From positions 1-57,351 of the forward strand of contig DASTMZ010000077.1 of the NCBI GenBank assembly GCA_035713725.1: a stretch of 57,351 nt of DNA, read 5' to 3'. The stretch is from DASQPR01 sp035713725 (GTDB lineage Bacteria; Actinomycetota; Actinomycetes; Mycobacteriales; Micromonosporaceae). The stretch's first letter is position 1. Every line of letters begins with the position of its first letter. Position numbers and translations under genes: made by a program. The notes beneath the pieces were generated by a model. It worked only from the letters and a program-made list of their open reading frames with translations. It was not told where the DNA came from and did not search any database. This document shows positions 15,696 to 24,471 of this stretch, piece by piece.

Positions 15696-16270
15696 TCGAC
15701 GAAGATGGCGACACCGATGACCATGAACACCAGGGGTACGAGCCAGCGACCCCACCGTTCCACGAGCGCCACTATCGGCCGGCGGGCGCCGAGCCACTGG
15801 CCGACGGCGCACATGGCGGCTAGGCACACCGCAAACACCACGACGTAGATGGCCGTACCAGTCCATCCGATGGCCCGGAAAGTCGGGGCGTAGACCGCGA
15901 CGTTGTCGCCGCCGTTGGCGATGGCGAGCGCCGTCACCGAGACGAGGCCGCGAGCCACCACCGGAGGCTCCTCGCCGTCCGGGTCATGCCATACGCGGAT
16001 CAGACCGACGAGTCCGAGTCCAAACGGGATGACACCGAGCAGACCGACCCAGCGATCTGGCACCAGCCGTAGCCCGGCCGCCGCGGCCGCCGAGGTGGCA
16101 ACGAGTGCGCCGATCCCGACGTACTGGCCGACCCAGACATGCCAGCCTCGCAACTGGCGTTCGGTTGTGCGTGCGGCGAGGAACAACACGGTGATCACGA
16201 CGAGGTCGTCGACGTTCGTGGCGGCGAACACACCGATCGCGGCCAGGACGGTGCGCAACACGTCGTGCAC
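15683..16270 (-). CDS. CadD-like cadmium resistance / small-solute membrane transporter
   Basis: A 195-aa membrane protein with five to six helices. It matches the CadD/cation-transporter family by its N-terminus (GVFAATNVDDLVVITVLF), the repeated motif LAIANGGDNVAVYAP and overall length. It belongs to the LysE-like superfamily. Metal or cation efflux is the family expectation, but the substrate is not known here. The start is GTG 16270 without a ribosome-binding site; TAGGCT sits 6 nt upstream (leaderless candidate). Its stop lies inside a 15-bp triple repeat. Confidence 0.82.
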   Translation of the reverse strand: MHDVLRTVLAAIGVFAATNVDDLVVITVLFLAARTTERQLRGWHVWVGQYVGIGALVATSAAAAAGLRLVPDRWVGLLGVIPFGLGLVGLIRVWHDPDGEEPPVVARGLVSVTALAIANGGDNVAVYAPTFRAIGWTGTAIYVVVFAVCLAAMCAVGQWLGARRPIVALVERWGRWLVPLVFMVIGVAIFVETLP

Positions 16271-16276
16271 TCGCGA

Positions 16277-16282
16277 AGCCTA
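16277..16282 (-). promoter_or_regulatory. Candidate -10 for leaderless cadD-like mRNA
   Basis: On the minus strand TAGGCT ends 6 nt before the GTG at 16270, with no Shine-Dalgarno between. Confidence 0.45.
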
Positions 16283-16348
16283 GGTGACCGCCGGACCGCG
16301 ACAGCCGGACGGCAGCGGTCGACTAGTGCGCCGGCCCTCGCTGGCGGC

Positions 16349-17419
16349 TCAGGGCGCGTTGCGGATCTGGAGCGCGTCTCCGGTCGAGACATCGAGGATC
16401 GCGCGAGTGCCAGCCGGCGCGCCGAGCCGTACAGTCAACGTGACGATCTTGGCCATCGCTACACAGACGGTCGCCGTACCGTACGAGAAGACGCCGAGCA
16501 CTACGGTGCGTGCGTCTTCGTAGACGAGCGGGCGAGTCGTGGTGTCGCACGGGCTTACCACCGCGTAGAACCTGATCGTCGTACCGTCGATCGACGCGAT
16601 GCGCTCCGCGCCGGCGACGTGGTGTTCGGCGATGTCGCGGCTATCTGGCGCTGTCGGTCCGGTTGGCGGTTGCGCGATCGCGGACTCGGCCACCGCGACG
16701 CGCGCGATCGGTCCGGGCAGCGTGTCGAAGGTGAACAACCAGGCCGGTACGGTCGCGAGGCCGCGGCTCGTCCAGAGATTCGTGGTGCCGAGCTCGACGT
16801 GCGTCACGTGATAGGTGCGGCATACCGACGGCGGGCTGGTCGCGACCGTACCGGTGGGCTCGGCGTTCGGTTCGGTCGGCTGGGCGTTCGGTCCGGTCGG
16901 CGCCGGCGCGGGCGGCAGTGGGCCGGTGGGCACCTTCGGTGTCAGCGGGCACGTCATCGGATGGCCGTCGGCGAGCTGCCGGTACGCGAACTGCGCCGGC
17001 TGCAGGGGAACGGTCATCGTGCCGCCACCGGGGAATGCGATGCGACCCGTACCCGGCGACGCGGGCAGTCTTGACACCATCAGCAACGAACCGGCGAACA
17101 CTATTGTCTGTCGCGTCGCCTCGGACAAGCCGGCCGGCAGCACGGTGAGGTCCTGCAACGGTACGAAGCCGTTGCGCCACGCGTCACCATGGTCGGTCGC
17201 GGACCACCGCTGTGCCACCTGCTTGGCTTGCCGGTCAAACGCCGCCGATGCGCTCGCGACCTCGGCGTCCGATGGCGGTCTCCCAGATGGTGCGCTCGAT
17301 GTGCCCGGTGGCGTCAACGGCGACCCGCGACGGCCCACTCCTTCCGTGGTCCGCGCACACGCCGTCGACGACGCCGCAACGAGTGCGGCGGCGACCAGCG
17401 CGGCGGCGACGGTGCGCAT
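16349..17419 (-). CDS. Putative lipoprotein of unknown function
   Basis: A 356-aa protein starting MRTVAAALVAAALVAASS with a lipobox ending at STAC (Cys about residue 22), so it is probably an exported lipoprotein. The mature part begins with a Thr/Pro/Ser linker and has a second Pro-rich stretch in the middle (PPAPAPTGPNAQPTEPNAEP). Two regions look folded, around residues 60-170 and 200-356. No enzyme motif was recognised. ATG 17419 is the start just before the signal sequence; the frame is open further upstream without homology. It lies back to back with dxr. Confidence 0.7.
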   Translation of the reverse strand: MRTVAAALVAAALVAASSTACARTTEGVGRRGSPLTPPGTSSAPSGRPPSDAEVASASAAFDRQAKQVAQRWSATDHGDAWRNGFVPLQDLTVLPAGLSEATRQTIVFAGSLLMVSRLPASPGTGRIAFPGGGTMTVPLQPAQFAYRQLADGHPMTCPLTPKVPTGPLPPAPAPTGPNAQPTEPNAEPTGTVATSPPSVCRTYHVTHVELGTTNLWTSRGLATVPAWLFTFDTLPGPIARVAVAESAIAQPPTGPTAPDSRDIAEHHVAGAERIASIDGTTIRFYAVVSPCDTTTRPLVYEDARTVVLGVFSYGTATVCVAMAKIVTLTVRLGAPAGTRAILDVSTGDALQIRNAP

Positions 17420-17529
17420 ACCAGTTCGACGCCGATGGACTCCGGGCGGTTCCGCTGCTCCGACGGCGCTCGACACGACAACGCCGCCGGGGCGTTCATG
17501 CCGGGCGGCGCATAGGGGAGAATGCTCGC

Positions 17530-18738
17530 GTGAGCGTTCCGCGCCAGATCGTCCTGCTCGGCTCGACGGGATCGGTCGGCACCCAAGCGGTCGAGATCGT
17601 CCGCGCCAACCCGGAGCGGTTCCGGGTGGTGGCGATCGGGGGCGGCGGCGGCAATGTCGAACGGCTCGCGTCTCAGGCACTCGAGCTCGGCGTCGAGGCG
17701 GTCGGCGTGGCTCGCGCCTCGGCCGCACAGGACCTGCAGCTCGCGTTTTATGCGATCGCGCGAGAGCGTGGCTGGGCGAGCGGGGACTACCGGCTGCCGA
17801 AGATCATCGCTGGTCCGGACGCGATGTCGGAGCTCGCCGACTGGCCGTGCGACACCGTGCTGAACGCGGTCGTCGGGTCACTCGGGCTGGCGCCGACGCT
17901 GACCGCGTTGCGTGCCGGCCGAACGCTCGCGCTCGCGAACAAGGAGTCGCTGGTGGCCGGCGGTCCGCTGGTCCGCGCCGTCGCGAAGTCAGGCCAGATC
18001 GTGCCGGTCGACTCGGAGCACTCCGCCCTTGCCCAATGCCTCCGGTCCGGCGCACCCCGGGAGGTACGCCGCCTGGTCCTCACCGCCAGCGGCGGGCCGT
18101 TCCGGGGCCGAAGCCGTGCCGAGCTCGGTGCAGTCACACCGGAGCAGGCACTGCAGCACCCCACCTGGAACATGGGTCCGGTGGTGACGATCAACTCGGC
18201 GACCATGGTCAACAAGGCGCTCGAGGTGATCGAGGCACATGAGCTGTTCGGCACCCCGTACGGTGATATATCCGTCACAGTTCACCCGCAGTCCGTCGTC
18301 CACTCGATGGTCGAGTTCCGAGACGGATCCACGGTCGCCCAGTGCAGCCCGCCCGACATGCGGCTGCCGATCTCGCTCGCGCTCGGTTGGCCGGACCGGG
18401 TCGACTCGGCGGCGACCCCGGTGGACTGGACGCGTGCCCATGAATGGCAGTTCCTGCCGTTCGACGACGAGGCATTCCCGGCGGTACGCCTGGCCAAGGC
18501 CGCCGGTCTCGCCGGGCGGTGCCGGCCGGCTATTTACAACGCGGCCAACGAGGAGTTGGTGGCCGCGTTCACCGACGGCCGGTTGCCGTTCCTCGGCATC
18601 GTCGACTCGCTCGAGTCGATATTGGCCGACGCGCCGGACTACGACGAACCAGGTACCGTCGAAGACGTCCTCGCGGCCGAGTCCTGGGCGCGGGCGCATG
18701 CCCGGACGCGTGTGGCGGCCGTGACAGAAGGGTCGTGA
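17530..18738 (+). CDS. dxr: 1-deoxy-D-xylulose 5-phosphate reductoisomerase
   Basis: Second step of the MEP isoprenoid pathway: DXP + NADPH to MEP. The protein is 402 aa. The NADPH fold begins QIVLLGSTGSVGTQAVEIV. Further motifs are NKESLVAGG, metal-binding VDSEHSALAQCL, LTASGGPFRGRS and the catalytic flap HPTWNMGP. The C-terminal helical domain includes YNAANEELVAAF. GTG 17530 has GGGGAG about 10 nt upstream. It is followed after 4 nt by the site-2 protease gene and then ispG, a conserved actinobacterial cluster. Confidence 0.97.
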   Translation: MSVPRQIVLLGSTGSVGTQAVEIVRANPERFRVVAIGGGGGNVERLASQALELGVEAVGVARASAAQDLQLAFYAIARERGWASGDYRLPKIIAGPDAMSELADWPCDTVLNAVVGSLGLAPTLTALRAGRTLALANKESLVAGGPLVRAVAKSGQIVPVDSEHSALAQCLRSGAPREVRRLVLTASGGPFRGRSRAELGAVTPEQALQHPTWNMGPVVTINSATMVNKALEVIEAHELFGTPYGDISVTVHPQSVVHSMVEFRDGSTVAQCSPPDMRLPISLALGWPDRVDSAATPVDWTRAHEWQFLPFDDEAFPAVRLAKAAGLAGRCRPAIYNAANEELVAAFTDGRLPFLGIVDSLESILADAPDYDEPGTVEDVLAAESWARAHARTRVAAVTEGS

Positions 18739-18742
18739 ATCG

Positions 18743-20011
18743 TTGGAAGCGCTCGGCGTCGTCCTGTTCGCCCTGCTGATTCTGGGTTCGGTTTGCTTGC
18801 ACGAAGCGGGCCACATGCTCACCGCCAAGCGCTTCGGCATGAAGGTGACGCGCTACTTCGTCGGCTTCGGACCGACGCTGTGGTCGTTCCGTCGCGGTGA
18901 GACCGAATATGGCGTCAAGGCGCTGCCGCTCGGCGGCTTCGTCAAGATCGTCGGGATGACGCCGCAGGACGACGACGTGGCGCCGGCGGACGAGTCCCGC
19001 GCGATGTGGCGCTTCCCGGTGTGGAAGCGGACCGTCGTGATGAGCGCCGGCTCGGTCACGCACTTCGTCATCGGCTTCGTGCTGCTGTGGATCACGGCGT
19101 CCTTCATCGGGCTGCCGAACCCCAAGTGGGAGACGTTCCTCAACTCCGACGAGGCCACGTTGAACGGCTCGAAGCCGTACGTCCAAGTCGCGTCCTGCCT
19201 GCCACGCGCCACCACGAGCACGACCTGCGACCCGACGGCCGCCGCGGCGAAGAAAGCCGGACTGCGCAGTGGTGACCTGATCACCTCGATGAACGGCGTG
19301 GCCGTCAACACGTACGGCGACCTGGTCACGCTGGTACGCACCGCGAGGCCCGACACCTCGAATCCGCCGGACGCCAAGATCACGTACGTTCGCGACGGTC
19401 AGACGCACACCGTGACGATCCCGCTGGCTACCGTCTCGCGACCGCCGCTCGACGCTCCGCAGTCCGACGCGGTCAGCACGTACGCGCTAGGTGTCAGTCC
19501 GAGCCTGCCACCGAGCGAGCCGTTCAACATCGCGTACGGCCCGATCGACGGCATCTCGCACGCCGGCACCTACACCGCGACCACGTTTGTCGGCATCGGT
19601 ACGGCGCTCAAGCACCTGCCCGGCAAGGTCCCCGGGCTGTGGAACGCGCTGCAGGGTAAGCCGCGCGATCCGAACGGTCCGATCAGCGTCGTCGGCGCGA
19701 GTGAACTCGGTGGGCAGACCGTCGCGCTCGGCGAGTGGGGCTTCTTCCTGCTGCTTGCCGCCGCGCTGAACTTCTTCGTCGGCGTGCTGAACCTGTTCCC
19801 GCTGCTGCCGCTGGACGGCGGCCACATCGCCATCGCGTGGTACGAGAAGTTCCGTGCGTGGCTCGCCCGCCGACGGCGGTTGCCCGAGCCGGCCCGCGTG
19901 GACTACTACAAGCTGGTGCCGATCACGAACGCGGTTATCGTGATCCTCGGCGCGTTCTCGCTGCTCACAATCCTGGCCGACATCATCAACCCGATCAACA
20001 TCATGCAGTGA
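18743..20011 (+). CDS. rseP: Site-2 intramembrane zinc metalloprotease (RseP/Rip1 family)
   Basis: Cleaves transmembrane anti-sigma factors or other membrane substrates. The protein is 422 aa. The zinc motif H20-E21-x2-H24 (LHEAGHML) lies in TM1, the PDZ domain spans about residues 140-225, and the second catalytic motif NLFPLLPLDGGH has Asp near residue 358. The FGFGP-type segment (YFVGFGPTLWSF) and LPLGGFVKI are typical. The start is TTG 18743, with GAAGGGT 9 nt upstream. The dxr-rseP-ispG order matches mycobacterial dxr-rip1-ispG. Confidence 0.95.
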   Translation: MEALGVVLFALLILGSVCLHEAGHMLTAKRFGMKVTRYFVGFGPTLWSFRRGETEYGVKALPLGGFVKIVGMTPQDDDVAPADESRAMWRFPVWKRTVVMSAGSVTHFVIGFVLLWITASFIGLPNPKWETFLNSDEATLNGSKPYVQVASCLPRATTSTTCDPTAAAAKKAGLRSGDLITSMNGVAVNTYGDLVTLVRTARPDTSNPPDAKITYVRDGQTHTVTIPLATVSRPPLDAPQSDAVSTYALGVSPSLPPSEPFNIAYGPIDGISHAGTYTATTFVGIGTALKHLPGKVPGLWNALQGKPRDPNGPISVVGASELGGQTVALGEWGFFLLLAAALNFFVGVLNLFPLLPLDGGHIAIAWYEKFRAWLARRRRLPEPARVDYYKLVPITNAVIVILGAFSLLTILADIINPINIMQ

Positions 20012-20024
20012 GGGTGATCTCGAT

Positions 20025-21194
20025 TTGACTGCCATCAACCTCGGCATGCCGGCGAGCCCGGCGGTGCCGCTTGCTCCGCGCCGCCAGAGCCGCCAGATCA
20101 TGGTGGGTACGGTGCCGGTCGGCGGCGGTGCTCCGGTCTCCGTACAGTCGATGACCACGACCCTGACGTCCGACGTCAACGCGACGCTCCAGCAGATCGC
20201 GGAGCTCACCGCGGCCGGCTGCCAGATCGTCCGGGTCGCCGTGCCGTCGCAGGACGACGCGGACGCGTTGCCGCAGATCGCGCACAAGTCGCAGATCCCG
20301 GTGATCGCGGACATCCACTTCCAGCCGAAGTATGTGTTCGCCGCGATCGACGCCGGATGCGCCGCGGTGCGCGTGAACCCGGGCAATATCAAGAAATTCG
20401 ACGACCGGGTCAGTGAGATCGCGCGGGCCGCGATGGACGCCAAGGTGCCGATCCGCATTGGCGTGAACGCCGGATCGCTGGACCCGCGGCTGCTCGAGAA
20501 ATACGGCAAGGCCACGCCGGAGGCGCTCGTCGAGTCGGCGCTGTGGGAATGCTCGCTGTTCGAGGAGCACGGCTTTCGCGACATCAAGATTTCGGTCAAG
20601 CACAACGACCCGGTCGTGATGATCCGGGCGTACCGGCAACTCGCCGAGGCCTGCGACTACCCGCTGCACCTCGGCGTCACCGAGGCCGGGCCGGCGTTCC
20701 AGGGCACCATCAAGTCGTCGGTCGCGTTTGGTGCGCTGCTCGCCGAGGGCATCGGTGACACGATCCGCGTGTCGCTGTCCGCGCCGCCTGTCGAAGAGGT
20801 CAAGGTCGGTTCCACGATCCTGGAATCGCTGGGCCTGCGCGAGCGCGGTCTGGAGATCGTGTCGTGCCCGTCATGTGGTCGCGCGCAGGTCGATGTGTAC
20901 ACGCTCGCCGATCAGGTGACCGCCGCGTTGGACGGATTCCCAGCGCCACTGCGCGTGGCGGTAATGGGCTGTGTGGTGAACGGACCGGGCGAGGCACGCG
21001 AGGCGGATCTCGGCGTCGCGTCCGGCAACGGCAAGGGTCAGATCTTCGTGAAGGGCGAGGTCATCAAGACCGTACCGGAGTCGCAGATCGTGGAGACGCT
21101 CGTCGAGGAGGCGCTGCGCCTTGCCGACGACATGGGCGTTGACCTGCCCGAGGAGCTGCGCGGTCTCACCGGCCCGACGGTGACCGTCGGATAA
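20025..21194 (+). CDS. ispG: 4-hydroxy-3-methylbut-2-en-1-yl diphosphate synthase
   Basis: GcpE/IspG, the iron-sulfur enzyme converting MEcPP to HMBPP, the penultimate MEP-pathway step. The protein is 389 aa. The TIM barrel contains VQSMTTTLTSDVNAT, VRVAVPSQDDA and VRVNPGNIK. The [4Fe-4S] ligands are C281-x2-C284 (CPSCGR), C316 and probably E323 (CVVNGPGE). The start is TTG 20025, with GAGGGTGA upstream. Third gene of the dxr operon, 13 nt after rseP. Confidence 0.97.
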   Translation: MTAINLGMPASPAVPLAPRRQSRQIMVGTVPVGGGAPVSVQSMTTTLTSDVNATLQQIAELTAAGCQIVRVAVPSQDDADALPQIAHKSQIPVIADIHFQPKYVFAAIDAGCAAVRVNPGNIKKFDDRVSEIARAAMDAKVPIRIGVNAGSLDPRLLEKYGKATPEALVESALWECSLFEEHGFRDIKISVKHNDPVVMIRAYRQLAEACDYPLHLGVTEAGPAFQGTIKSSVAFGALLAEGIGDTIRVSLSAPPVEEVKVGSTILESLGLRERGLEIVSCPSCGRAQVDVYTLADQVTAALDGFPAPLRVAVMGCVVNGPGEAREADLGVASGNGKGQIFVKGEVIKTVPESQIVETLVEEALRLADDMGVDLPEELRGLTGPTVTVG

Positions 21195-21258
21195 GCACCA
21201 GCGGCACACCGCCCAGACGCAGTCGCTAGACGTTGCCGGTCGTTTCAGGTGATGCTTG

Positions 21259-22407
21259 TCAGTCCCGCCTGAGGAGCGGCTCGCCAGACGCGAGGGCCTC
21301 AAGGGCTGACTCTGTGATTGCGGCCGATGCGCCGCCCTCCAGGGCCGTTCGACCGTCGCTGTTGCGGAGCGTCGGATCGGCGCCGTGAGCGAGAAGTAAG
21401 TCGACCATCGGCTGCTTTCCGCGTTCGTACACGGCGGCTAGGTGGAGCGGAGTGTTCCCCCAACGGTTTGCGGCGTTGACGTTGGCACCGCTGGACAGTA
21501 GAGCCGTCGCGGTGTCGATGTTGTGGCCGATCGCCGCGCGGTGGAGTGGCACGAAGCCCTGGTAGTCGGCTTGGTTGACGTCGCAGCCATCGGAGATAGC
21601 TGCGAGAACGTCGCTCGCTGTTCCCTTCCACGCGAGTCCATGCAGGTTCGTGGAACCATTGGGATGAATCCATGCATTTGCCGGGCGTACCCCGGTGATG
21701 CCGTTCTGGGCCGATTCGATCTCCATGCGATTGCGCATCGCGGGTACGGCGAAGTTGGCCACCGCGTCCAGGAAGGCGGTTGCGACGTCGTCAAACGGAA
21801 AGCCGGCCCATAGCTCCCACCAGTGGTCTCTGCCGTACCGGCTGATCTCGCCCAGGCGGTAGCGCCAGTGCCATGCTACGTGCTGAGAGTCGGGATTGAA
21901 TCGGTCGATTGAACGGCCACTCCGTTCCTCGTGCTCGGCCAGCGCGGCGCGGCTCAGCACGCTTAAATTCGCGGTGAACCTCTTCGACATAAAGCTGTTT
22001 GCATAACTTCCCTGAATCGACAGAGCCACGAGGTAGTTCGTATCGGGCAGCGTAAACGTCCTGCCACTACGTATGAAACCGAGCCGCTTCATCTCTGGCG
22101 CGACCCTTTGCCTCATCATGGCGCGATAACCGTCCTGCGCAGACGGGCCGATCTTGTCGCGGACCAGCTCACCGTGCGTCACTTCGCCGGTTGCCTTGTC
22201 CACGTGTTCCACCTCGCGACGTGTAATTTCGATCGTCTGCTCGACGCGGCCGTTAACTATGGTCCGCTGAAGGTCGTGGATCTCCACCAGTGCGCGCCAT
22301 GCCGGACCGAGGTCAATGAGGCCGATGACCCGGTAACGGCGCTCGTCGCCCCATCGATCGAGGAAACGCACCACGGCCTCGCGGGCGGCGTCTTCCGAAT
22401 CCAGCAT
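21259..22407 (-). CDS. DUF4304-like protein with C-terminal ankyrin repeats
   Basis: A 382-aa protein, no signal peptide. Residues 1-85 are an unrecognised alpha/beta region. Residues about 92-235 resemble DUF4304 (MKRLGFIRSGRTFTLPD, VALSIQGS, RFTANLSVLSR). Residues about 250-375 hold three ankyrin repeats (GFVPLHRAAIGHNIDTATAL, NTPLHLAAVYERGKQ, DGRTALEGG). DUF4304 and ankyrin domains both occur in toxin-immunity contexts, but no toxin is adjacent. Codon choice looks less GC-biased than in neighbours and the gene opposes ispG, suggesting horizontal gain. Function unknown. Confidence 0.75.
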   Translation of the reverse strand: MLDSEDAAREAVVRFLDRWGDERRYRVIGLIDLGPAWRALVEIHDLQRTIVNGRVEQTIEITRREVEHVDKATGEVTHGELVRDKIGPSAQDGYRAMMRQRVAPEMKRLGFIRSGRTFTLPDTNYLVALSIQGSYANSFMSKRFTANLSVLSRAALAEHEERSGRSIDRFNPDSQHVAWHWRYRLGEISRYGRDHWWELWAGFPFDDVATAFLDAVANFAVPAMRNRMEIESAQNGITGVRPANAWIHPNGSTNLHGLAWKGTASDVLAAISDGCDVNQADYQGFVPLHRAAIGHNIDTATALLSSGANVNAANRWGNTPLHLAAVYERGKQPMVDLLLAHGADPTLRNSDGRTALEGGASAAITESALEALASGEPLLRRD

Positions 22408-22458
22408 GGTCGCATTGTGTCGAACAAGACCCCCGCTGCACAGCCGCGTGAGACGCTG

Positions 22459-22491
22459 AAGCGCCCGCCCCGAACGTCGGGGCGGGCGCTT
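22459..22491 (-). terminator. Strong hairpin downstream of padR
   Basis: A 14-bp perfect GC-rich stem (22459-22472 with 22478-22491) and a 5-nt loop lie between the padR stop and the ankyrin gene, both on the minus strand. There is no clear U-tract, but stem strength and position fit a rho-independent-type terminator isolating the two genes. Confidence 0.65.
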
Positions 22492-22560
22492 GGTGTTTGG
22501 CGCCGACGATGCTGGCGGGTGTTACTGCCGGCAGGGCGACGTTGTCGAGTCGGTGTCGGC

Positions 22561-23163
22561 CTACTCGGAGTCGGCGAGGATGGCGTAGAGCTTGCGCTTG
22601 GTCTCGTTGAGTACGGCGACCGCGCGGCTCCACTGCTCGGGATCGCGTTCGAACCCGATCTGGCGCAGCGCCATCATGATGCCGGTGACCGCCTCGCGGG
22701 TGTCGTGCCCGGTCGACACGGTCTCGTCGCTGAACTCCGCCCACGGTGCGTTCGCCGCGGCCGTGGTCGCTTCGGCCTGACCGGCCTCGGTCAGCGAATA
22801 CGCCTTGCGTCCGCCGCCCTCTTCACTGCGGATCAAGCCCTCGTCCTCGAGCATCTGCAGCGTCGGATAGACCGAGCCGGGGCTCGGCCGCCACACGCCG
22901 CCGGTCCGCTGGTCGAGCTCTTGGATCATCTCGTACCCGTGCATTGAGCGCTCGGTGAGCAGCGCGAGGATCGCGGCGCGGACATTGCCGCGACGGCCCG
23001 TCCGCCCGTGGCTGCGGTGATGGGCGTGTGACCCGAAGCCCGGACCGAATCCCGGCCCGAATCCCGGACCAGGCGGGAACGGCGGGCGGAATCCGCCGCG
23101 CCGCATCCGTCGGCCGAACTCGTGCGCGAACTCGTGCGGATCATGAATGTGTTCGTTACCCAT
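22561..23163 (-). CDS. PadR-family transcriptional regulator
   Basis: A 200-aa protein. The N-terminal 55 residues are His/Gly/Pro/Phe-rich (HIHDPHEFAHEF and GFGPGFGPGFG repeats). A PadR winged-helix domain follows (ILALLTERSMHGYEMIQELD, SVYPTLQMLEDEGLI, YSLTEAGQ), then a C-terminal helical dimerisation region. The His-rich head could bind metal, but this is inference. ATG 23163 follows a GGGGGG run with 7-nt spacing. It probably represses its own promoter (23251-23279). Together with the ankyrin gene it splits ispG from the GNAT gene. Confidence 0.88.
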   Translation of the reverse strand: MGNEHIHDPHEFAHEFGRRMRRGGFRPPFPPGPGFGPGFGPGFGSHAHHRSHGRTGRRGNVRAAILALLTERSMHGYEMIQELDQRTGGVWRPSPGSVYPTLQMLEDEGLIRSEEGGGRKAYSLTEAGQAEATTAAANAPWAEFSDETVSTGHDTREAVTGIMMALRQIGFERDPEQWSRAVAVLNETKRKLYAILADSE

Positions 23164-23250
23164 GGTTTGGCCCCCCAAATGTGTCGCGACGCCGGCCAAA
23201 GAGCGGCCAATGATGTCGCGAGCTATCTACGACTGTTCTGTTGCATGTCG

Positions 23251-23279
23251 ACGATATATCGGTAACGTATCGGCGTCAA
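23251..23279 (-). promoter_or_regulatory. padR promoter with overlapping palindrome
   Basis: On the minus strand TTGACG (23274-23279) and TATCGT (23251-23256) are separated by exactly 17 bp. The perfect palindrome CGATATATCG (23252-23261) covers the -10, and CGATA recurs in the spacer. This fits autorepression by PadR. Confidence 0.65.
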
Positions 23280-23425
23280 GGGTCGTTTTGCTGCGGCGCC
23301 GCCTCGGCGGGAAACTCCGCGGGACTCCCCGGTAACTCTGCGGCGGGCGCGGGCCGCATGCCCGATGTCACGATCGGCCGCACACGCTAGTGCGCCGGAG
23401 CCGGTCGGTCTGGCACGCTTGAACT

Positions 23426-24265
23426 GTGCTGACGGCGGACGTGCGGCTGCTCGGTGATGCGGAGCGGGTCGCGGTCGAACGCGTACTGGATCGTGCGCCC
23501 TACGCAGCGGCGCCGGTCGCGGAGCAGGTCGCGGCGCACGGCCTCGAATGGTGGCGGGCCGAGGCGCGAGTCTTCGGGTACGGCTCCCGTCGGCAGCTCG
23601 AATCGGTGTGCTGGCTCGGTGCCAATCTGATCCCCGTCGAGGCGACTCCGCATGCGGTTGCGGCATTCGCCGACCTCGCCGCGATCAACCCTCGTCAGTG
23701 CTCGTCGATCGTCGGGCCGGCGGATGCCGTGCTGGACTTCTGGGAGCGTGTCGCACCGGTCTGGGGTCCGGCACGGGACGTACGCCCATGCCAGCCGCTG
23801 TTGGCCGTCGACGCGCCGCCGGCGACCCAGGCCGACCCAGCGGTACGCCTCGTCCGACCCGACGAAATCAACGTGCTGTTTCCCGCCGCAGTCGCGATGT
23901 ACACCGAGGAGGTCGGCGTCTCGCCGTTGGCGGATCGCGGCGAGCGCAGGTATCGGCAGCGCATCGCGGATCTCGTACACGCCAAACGCGCGTACGCGCG
24001 GATCATCAACGGTCGTGTGGTGTTCAAGGCCGAGCTTGCCGTCGTGACGCGGCACACCGCGCAGGTGCAGGGCGTGTGGGTCGATCCGGCGTACCGCGGG
24101 CACGGCTTGTCGGTCGCCGGCATGGCGGCCGTCGTTCGTGATGCGTTGCGACGCGTCGCGCCAACCGTGAGCCTCTACGTGAACGACTACAACGAGCCGG
24201 CCCGGCGCGCCTATGCGCGCACCGGGTTCCGTCAGGTCGGCACGTTCGCGACCGTCCTGTTCTGA
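23426..24265 (+). CDS. DUF4081-GNAT family N-acetyltransferase
   Basis: A 279-aa protein: an N-terminal DUF4081 half (WWRAEARVFGYGSRRQLES, CWLGANLIPV) and a C-terminal GNAT domain (VFKAELAVVTRHTAQVQGV, acetyl-CoA loop DPAYRGHGLS, LYVNDYNEPARRAYARTGF). From memory the homologue Rv2867c sits beside ispG in M. tuberculosis, so this is probably the displaced third partner of the dxr-rseP-ispG block. Acyl acceptor unknown. The start is GTG 23426 with no convincing ribosome-binding site. Confidence 0.88.
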   Translation: MLTADVRLLGDAERVAVERVLDRAPYAAAPVAEQVAAHGLEWWRAEARVFGYGSRRQLESVCWLGANLIPVEATPHAVAAFADLAAINPRQCSSIVGPADAVLDFWERVAPVWGPARDVRPCQPLLAVDAPPATQADPAVRLVRPDEINVLFPAAVAMYTEEVGVSPLADRGERRYRQRIADLVHAKRAYARIINGRVVFKAELAVVTRHTAQVQGVWVDPAYRGHGLSVAGMAAVVRDALRRVAPTVSLYVNDYNEPARRAYARTGFRQVGTFATVLF

Positions 24266-24296
24266 CCGCGCTCGGCGGCCGCACCGTCCCATATGT

Positions 24297-24341
24297 ATCG
24301 CGCCGGCATCGGCCGGCCGAGTGCATCGCGCCGGCATCGGC
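24297..24341. repeat. 17-bp direct repeat with 28-bp period
   Basis: ATCGCGCCGGCATCGGC occurs at 24297-24313 and 24325-24341, in the 206-nt gap before the permease gene. The rest of that gap holds TTGACA at 24380-24385 (a possible -35) but no convincing -10. Confidence 0.7.
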
Positions 24342-24471
24342 TAATGGTCTACTTCTGACGGATTTATGGTCAGCACGCATTGACACGCATTTCGGCCGGG
24401 ACCGATCATCGGCCACAGTGACGTGGATCACTCGCGTCCGCATACCCATCTGTGGCGTCTGGAGTCCCAAG

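Noticed and set aside
17212..17529. Upstream extension of the dxr frame
   Set aside because: It overlaps the 5' end of the divergent lipoprotein gene; GTG 17530 has a Shine-Dalgarno and starts directly before the NADPH-binding motif.
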